Positions 57,525 to 64,000 of a DNA stretch of 64,000 nucleotides are shown here, one piece after another. The translations under genes and the position numbers were made by a program. Where the stretch lies: contig AP026550.1 of the NCBI GenBank assembly GCA_026075535.2, positions 1,550,001-1,614,000 on the forward strand. Reading direction: 5' to 3'. Under the pieces are notes generated by a model. That model was given only the letters and a program-made list of their open reading frames with translations, ran no database searches and had not been told where the DNA came from. Every line of letters begins with the position of its first letter. Positions within the stretch are counted from its first letter, which is position 1. The DNA comes from Tricholoma matsutake. Its lineage: Eukaryota > Basidiomycota > Agaricomycetes > Agaricales > Tricholomataceae.

Positions 57525-59255
57525 ATGGAGTTCGACTTGATAGTTCGTAATGGCATTATAGTGAGTCCGCCCCTCGATTCCGATTCTCCAATAATTACAA
57601 CGGTAAGTTACAACGTAGGTAAACGCCGTAGACTCCATCGTTGGCCAGGAAATCGGTATCAAAGATGGAGTCATCGTTTGTATCGGCAGCAACCTACAAA
57701 GCCTGAGTTCTGCAGATACACAAGTGCTTGACTGCGAAGGAGGGTTCATCACTCCCGGGGGAGTCGATACACACGTCCATTTCGAACAATGGAACATGCC
57801 TACTGACGATACTTGGGTGACTGGGACGCGTGCTGCTATTTGCGGTGGGACTACGACGGTGGTAACATTTGCAGCCCAGAACCGAGACCGCGATTCTGTT
57901 CTTCCGATTGTTGAGGAGTATGGCGCTCTCGCAGAAGGACGCTGTTATTGTGATTATTCGTACCATCTCATACTCACTAATCCTACCAAGACCATTCTGG
58001 AGGAGCTCCCGATCGTCGTCCAGAAAGGCATCACGAGCGTCAAGCTCTACATGACCTATGACCCGTGGAAGATCGGCGATCGCGAAATCCTGAAGATCAT
58101 GGCGGCGGCAAGGAAGCTGGGTATAACGACGATGGTACACGCTGAAAATGACAGCATAATTTCGTTGTATGTGTCACTGTGCTTTATCTACCAATGTAAC
58201 TAAGGTGATGTGGGCCACCAGTCTCATCGAGACCCTTCTAGAACGAGGCCAGACGGAGCCCTATTACCACGCCGTCTCTCGTCCATCGATTGCGGAAGCT
58301 GAAGCTACTGTGTGTTAATTGCCCGATATCGAGATTTCCACTGAAGCTATCTTGTAACAGAATCGTGCTATCTCGTTGGCGGAAGTCATGGACACCCCTA
58401 TTCTACTAGTTCATATCTCGTCGCAGGCCTCCGCGCGGACTATACGCGAGGCACAGACGAGACTGTTACCCATCTACGCTGAGACTTGTCCTCAATATTT
58501 GTGGTTACTATCCGAGAGTCTCAAAGGGGACAACTACGAGGGTGAGTCATGTTTGCTTCACCCCGAAACGCAACGGACTTTGACATTGCACTAGGAGCGA
58601 AGGCGGTTTGCTCGCCGCCGCCCCGGGATTCGCCTGAAGATCCAGAGGCGATCTGGCGAGGAATCGCCAACGGCACGTTCACCATCTTTTCGTCAGACCA
58701 CACAGCCACAAAGTGAGCCCTTCTTATCGTAATGCATATCCCCGAAAACCGATCTGAAAACGTAGGTTCCACGGCGGAAAGAGAGAGGGTATCGTCGACG
58801 GAAAACCCCTGTTCACCAAGATCCCGAACGGTCTGCCAGGGATAGAGACGCGGCTACCGTTGTTATACAAAGGTGTGGAGGAGGGGCGTATCAGCATCCA
58901 CGACTTCGTAAGGGTGACCAGCAGCAACCCTGCGAAACTCTATGGCCTTGGTAGCAAAGGCGCGATCCAGCCCGGCAAAGACGCGGACTTGTGTATCTGG
59001 TATCCCGCTAGCAAGATGAAGCCCATTCAGCTTGAGAATGCGATGCTGCACAATGATATTGACTATACGCCGTACGAGGGGATGATGTTCAGTAATTGGC
59101 CACGGTATACCCTGTTGAAGGGAAAGGTAGTGTGGAACCGTGAGAATGGGGGTGTGATAGGTAGAGCAGGCGATGGGCAGTTTATAAAACGGGCCACCAG
59201 TGCGCTGCCTGGGTCGCGCAATGTGTTTGTCAACGAGTGGAGGCCACCTACGTAA
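57525..59255 (+). CDS. PYD2: Dihydropyrimidinase (cyclic amidohydrolase)
   Basis: Exons 57525..57560, 57619..58166, 58222..58309, 58361..58541, 58595..58712, 58766..59255 give 486 residues. Amidohydrolase metal ligands are visible: H64 and H66 in DTHVHFE, the carboxylated Lys at 154 in SVKLYMTY, H186 in MVHAEN, His in LLVHISS, and Asp in SSDHTATK. Dihydropyrimidinase hydrolyses dihydrouracil or dihydrothymine to the N-carbamyl amino acid in the reductive pyrimidine pathway. Hydantoinase or CRMP-like relatives share the fold, but all metal ligands are kept here, so an active enzyme is likely. Confidence 0.93.
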
Positions 59256-59436
59256 CGTTTATCGAGTGAATCCAAGTAACCAACGATTGATGTATAAATC
59301 TACCAACATAAATTACATGAAACGAAGACCCCCAGACAGAATAGCGATGTACGATTCAACGAGACAACTGCTTATAGTGTTCCTATCCAACTATATGTAC
59401 ATTGTCTACAACAAGGGATACTTATTTGGTTTATCG

Positions 59437-60302
59437 TCATCGACCGCCGCCCCATCCCCCAAATACGCCCATCGAAACAGCAAGGAGCCCTATGAGCTGC
59501 AGGGCGCGCTTGAGACCCGACTCGTTCCGCACACGGTCTATAGCACGTTCTTCCTCCTCAGCCTTCCGGCGCGGAGTTCCCCGAAAATCGAGGTGTGGCG
59601 AGAACCTTTGGTTTTGCGATTGCTCCGAATGCGGGTGCTTGTGTTGTTGGGGCCCATGGTGCGGATGATTGTAGGCGGAAGATCCAGGGTTTTGTTGGGA
59701 TCTGCGAGGGTGAGAAGGATATTCCCAAGCGTAGGTTGCGCTGGAGCGCGGACCAGATCGGGTTGGTGGTGCACGTGGATGGTATGTATGGCTTGATGAT
59801 GATGTGCGCGGTGGTTGAGAAAGGAGAGTCCGGTCGTATGCACGGCTGGCGAATAAAATCTAAGTCAAAGTGCATCACAAAAAGTGTAAAATGTACCGTT
59901 CTCGATCATTACTCAGGATGGCGTACGCCTCACTCACAGCCCTGAAAATCTCCTTTGAGCGGGAATCGTCTGAGACATCGGGGTGGTGCTTTTTGCTGAG
60001 CTACTGATGCGAAAGAGATATGCTTATTGCTTGGTCGAGTATTCATAGATAGTATAGCCAGTTTAAAATACCTGATAGAAATGGGACTGTAATAATATGG
60101 AAAGTAAGACTTTGGCAAGTTCGCTTGTTTAGGATGATCGAACCTTGATTTGGGCTTTAGTAGCATTGTGCTGTACGCCGAGTGTTTTGTAGTGGTCGTC
60201 ATTGGGACAAGTGGAAGAGAATGGCCTGTTTCGCTTGGTGCAATGGGTTGGAAGGACGGAGAAGGAGAGTGACTTTAGCCTCGATGGGCAAGACGAAAGC
60301 AT
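59437..60302 (-). CDS. Mitochondrial-type J-domain protein with C-terminal hydrophobic segment
   Basis: Exons complement(59437..59845, 59897..60000, 60072..60086, 60144..60302) give 228 residues. The N-terminus is basic and Ser/Arg-rich without acidic residues for about 35 residues, fitting a mitochondrial presequence. The J domain runs from [17 protein letters not shown] to [10 protein letters not shown] with HPD at 64-66. A Gln/His/Pro-rich linker follows and then a hydrophobic helix near the end ([18 protein letters not shown]). This order recalls fungal inner-membrane J proteins such as Jid1, partners of mitochondrial Hsp70. Exon 2 is only 15 nt (SHFYQ). It converges on dihydropyrimidinase (181 bp between stops). 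Confidence 0.85.
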
Positions 60303-62025
60303 GATTCCCGCTAACTTACATAACTACCAATAGCTTCACGGGCTACATTATTATGTAATCATTGTTCCCAACTAAGTAGTAACGTCTGCGCATTCTCGTA
60401 CGTTGCTCCGAAATTCGGCTATACTTAGATGCAATATATAAAAAGTCCTATTTTTTGACCCTGGGGTTCAATCTCGTGTAATCGAACAACGAAGTGGTAC
60501 ACTCTAATTAAGCCACCATGCGGTTCGCTTCAAGTACGCGCAATCGATCACGAAGAGCCGCTCTCTTGCGCCAACTCGAACCAAAGCAGTTACTCTTTCT
60601 CACACGTAGGTACTTATAAATTGCGTATCGCTGCAATGAGGTGTCCTCGCAAAAATAGAAAACGGATGAATTCTTGCATCGCCTGACGAGTTCCTTGAAC
60701 TTTAGACTGGTCTCCAAATTTGCGAAGGATTTAGAAGACTTCGAATTGATTGGAATGTGCAATAATAGATCAATCGCAGAAATATCTGCGTGCATGTTCA
60801 GTTGGATCCATGTGGCAAGGCTCCTGTCAGGTTGATCAACGTGCACGACACCTTCGGCTAAACACAGGAAGCTAGAAGGGTATGCACAAGCCTGAGGCTG
60901 CCAAATGAAATGAATAATGTATATGTCACATCAGACTGGTGCTGGATTATCGGTCCAGATGGCAGAGCTGTTGGAGAAGTTCAGACAAGCTAGGCCTGTT
61001 CAAGCCATCCTAAGACATGTTCCTGTATTCCAGGCTGATACGACATCTGATATGCATGATGAAATGAATTCATCACCTAGCATGTGCCATCGAAAAGGGA
61101 TACAGCAAAACACGACCCCTATGAAGGAGGACATCCTGTTGGAAGTGGTCATATTGGGCGTATACAGGGTTCAGGGAAGTATACGAGGAGGGGAGTCTGA
61201 GGAGCAACATCTCACCTTTCCTTTAAGTTATATAACATGAGTTGCTCGTCTTACAGCCCTCGACTGTCGTATATTTCATTTGGGCAGATTATATACTTGC
61301 CACTCCGAGAGAGTTGAAACATGGAGGGATTTGTGAGGAATAGCTTTTCATATCATCAGTTTTCAAACCTAAAAGCTCAAGTTGTCGGTCAGCATTCAAG
61401 ATCCGCGATGAACTTCTGATACTCATGTATTATATATCGATCATGAGGTACGGATAATCACGGTTCTAGGGGACAAATCAGTCCCTCTGCACTCATCGAC
61501 GTTAGTCTAGTGATACATATCGTACACCATCTTAAGTTCCTTATGTGAATCGGTACACACCTATCCTGCAGCACATCCAGCGACAGTGAAAGCCTAGCAA
61601 ATGATTCGCCTGCAGAAACTTCTCCATCGTCACTGGTTAGGCATTCCAGTTATTCTGATATCAGGGAAAGAATATAACTTCATAAGGGCACCAGAAATGC
61701 AGGACTTGAGTGTTGTGTTGGTCAAGGACTGAAGGGGGTCTCCCTCACGAGTACGGCATGGCATGGGGATGGAAATGTGAACGGGAAGTGCATTGTGAAC
61801 GGGAAGACTCAGAAGCCACGCAGAACACCCGTTCATGTATCCATCAATCCCCTCAGACACGCTTTTTTGCACGCTTCATCCCGTAACGTCGAAAGCATTC
61901 ATCGTACACTGCATCCGATGTTGCATCAATCTTCGGTGACATCGCAGTTGGGAAATGATGAGAAAGGGTTGGTTAAATGTTCATGATCGAAAATGTTATG
62001 TAATACCTTTGAAGCTTGATATCGT
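60303..62025. other. Long intergenic region, one doubtful small ORF
   Basis: A 112-codon minus-strand frame at 60508-60846 and a 107-codon plus frame at 60917-61240 have no family resemblance; I do not call them genes. A TATA-like AATATATAAAAA near 60431 points to the plus strand, but no recognisable transcript follows it. Confidence 0.35.
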
Positions 62026-64000
62026 ATGAACATGGCGCGCGGTTCGCCAGCCTTAGTTTCTCCCTTGCCAATACCTCAATTCGAAAAGGTCGAAGATGAC
62101 AGTTCTACTCAGCCATGCGGGCTGCACGACCTTCAAGCCAGATCTTATGGATGTGAGCACCAGTCGAACCAATCAACACGTCTTTTGACCATCCTTCTAG
62201 TCAACCCTCCCAACCCGGACTTCAATCGCCCAGAAAGCTATATTCGCCACATCGGTTCGTCATTTTGACGCGTGTAGTCTTTCCTGGAAATTGATAAGGA
62301 GGATTATCTAGAGCCGCTGGAGAGCGAGCTTGCAAGGCAGGTGGAGTATGATATGGATGAGCAAGGTGCGACTGGTTTGGCCTTGAATCTATCGGTGGTT
62401 AACTCAAACAGTTTTTTTGTTTTGTTATCAGACAAAGCATGGCTCGATGCTGTGAATGCCGAACGTAAGAAGGAGCAGGTGGATGTTGTGTCGTATGAGA
62501 CATTTGAAGTCATAATGGATCGTCTGGAGAAGGAGTGGTTTGACCTTGTGTGTTATTGTCATTTCTCTTCGTGTTTATGCTGACCACCCTTCGACAGACA
62601 AAGCACATTCCAAAGTCTGACTTTGCACTGCCGTCTGAAGACTCGACGTGTGCTATTTGCGACGATCCTGAGGGCGAGAACAGCAATGCTATCGTCTTCT
62701 GTGACGGTTGCAACCTCGCTGTGCATCAAGGTTCGCATCGTCATTCTATTCTGCTCCAAAAGTATGACATTTCTGTAGATTGTTACGGTGTACCATACAT
62801 CCCTGAGGGTCAGTGGCTTTGCAGAAAGTGCACTGTATCTCCGGAGAACCCCGTCGTGCGTGCTATCCTTTGCATCAGGATATTCTTTGTCTCAAGCATT
62901 TCTTCAGGAATGCATTCTCTGCCCGAATGAGGGGGGTGCTTTCAAGCAAACCGTCCACGGGGACTGGGTTCACCTCCTTTGTGCAATCTGGGTGCCCGAG
63001 ACCAGGGTCGCTAATGATGTTTTCATGGAACCTATCACCGGGGTCGAGAAGATCTCGAAACAACGTTGGAAGCTCGTTCGTATTTTTCCTAGATGAATAT
63101 GCCTTGTTGCTTACATATCATCATACGGATAGAAATGCAGCGTGTGTGAGATACGGGAAGGCGCCTGTATCCAGTGCGCTAAGACGTCCTGTTTCCTTGC
63201 TTTCCACACCACATGCGCACGCAGGGAGAAGCTCCTGCTACCAATGAAGAGCGCGCATGGCTCTGAGCCTGTTACGCTTACGTGCTACTGCGACAAACAT
63301 CTACCTGTCAGTCTTTCTCTTTCCCTCTTGCTGACTTTGACCCTAAACATCTCCCAGAAAGAACAGCAAGACATTCGTCTTGCCGCCCTCGCTGCTGATG
63401 CTCCCGCTAGCAGTCCCTCGCGCAACGTCAATTCCAAACTTTCCAAATCTGCACGCGCCTATGCTAAAACGTACAAGCCTGGGCCGCCGCTCGTCCCACA
63501 TGTCATTGTGGAGCGGATCATGGCATATATCAAGAAGGTGATGATGCGGAAGAAAGAATTTTTCGTGCACATGTTGTGTCGATATTGGAGCCTGAAGCGG
63601 GAAGCACGAAGGGGTGCGCCGCTGCTAAAGAGGCTGCATTTAGAACCGTGGACGGCAAGTGCGGGAGGAAAGATGGTGAGTGAAGAGGAGAGAAGGATGA
63701 GACTCGAGGTCTGTCACGATTTTGGCTGTTTTCCTCTGCTGGTGCTGAAAATCACGACAGCTTCTGTACCGTCTGAGACACGATTTGGAGCGCGTTAAAG
63801 AGATTATATATGAGACTGGGAGGCGCGAAAGAAGGAAACAAATGCAAGTGAAAGTAATTCGATCCGTCCTTGCAGCAGGTTTCTTCTCCCACGAGCCACA
63901 GCTCCGGGCGGCGTTTGAGCGGATCGTCTCGTGCGTATTTCTGAAACGCAATGCGGTTCATATAGCGTTTACGATTCACAGGAAAGACAAAAATCACATT
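62026..64000 (+). CDS. NTO1: NuA3 subunit Nto1/BRPF-like, PHD-zinc knuckle-PHD protein (3' end outside)
   Basis: Exons 62026..62152, 62201..62254, 62312..62365, 62432..62547, 62598..62730, 62779..62855, 62908..63075, 63133..63306, 63358..63708, 63761..63930 and 63982..>64000. The N-terminal enhancer-of-polycomb-like segment ([20 protein letters not shown]) is followed by PHD1 ([20 protein letters not shown]), a CX2C zinc knuckle ([14 protein letters not shown]) and the extended PHD2 ([20 protein letters not shown]). The PZP module reads the H3 N-terminus and recruits a MYST acetyltransferase to chromatin. Reading continues into a helical region ([20 protein letters not shown]) before leaving the window. 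Several introns use GTTCGN donors. Confidence 0.92.

Noticed and set aside
60508..60846. 112-codon minus-strand ORF as a gene
   Set aside because: No family resemblance, no splice partners and no evident promoter; length is within chance for this region.
60917..61240. 107-codon plus-strand ORF as a gene
   Set aside because: No recognisable domain; composition does not resemble neighbouring coding exons.

Overview
The window looks like a chromosome segment of a filamentous basidiomycete, most probably an Agaricomycete. The host genes are split by many short introns (about 50-70 nt) with CTRAY-like branch sites. They include an SCF F-box/WD40 receptor, two leucine-rich-type F-box genes, a NACHT-type NLR, Bub3, an Nto1/BRPF PHD protein and a KDEL-tailed disulfide isomerase. 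The transposons are Ty3/gypsy chromoviruses and hAT elements of kinds common in that class.

Layout. Positions 721-5162 hold two tandem minus-strand genes: a Cdc4/Pop1-like F-box/WD40 protein and a DNAJC7-like TPR/J co-chaperone, only 34 bp apart. Positions about 5600-38000 are a transposon graveyard with clear insertion order. Chromovirus copy A (6403-16148, TSD gacac) carries a solo LTR and a 3.4-kb hAT-type insertion. Copy B (complement 16485-21606, TSD gtgag) sits inside an LTR of a second family. Copy C (24271-30317, TSD gatac) sits inside a hAT transposase pseudogene that also took a foldback MITE. Further MITE or hAT-type non-autonomous elements with perfect 8-bp duplications lie at 33678-34018 and 34926-36323. 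CpG sites are strongly decayed to TpG/CpA, most in copy A and least in copy C.

Positions 38476-42211 (minus) hold the most unusual object, a NACHT NLR gene. Downstream of its globular part the sequence reads as a chain of about 27 single-codon exons, each bounded by splice consensus sites and separated by 51-85-nt introns. Fourteen of these lie in a tandem array of 68-70-bp units in which the intron part is nearly constant while the lone codon is variable (eight different codons). Two apparent lesions (an in-frame TGA and a 1-nt shift in an A-run) make this copy a likely pseudogene, or a gene with sequence errors.

Positions 42519-64000 are ordinary gene space. In order they hold Bub3 (divergent from the NLR), a KPWE-motif Pex39-like protein (convergent, with a GC-AG intron), a class V aminotransferase, an F-box protein, a decayed F-box pseudogene and an ER protein disulfide isomerase ending in KDEL. 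Then come isoprenylcysteine methyltransferase, dihydropyrimidinase, a mitochondrial-type J protein and the 5' part of Nto1, which runs off the right edge. Exon joins below were worked out by hand from reading frame, splice consensus and protein-family fit. Every complete join given is an exact multiple of three; the exceptions, stated in their entries, are the partial Nto1 gene and the NLR.
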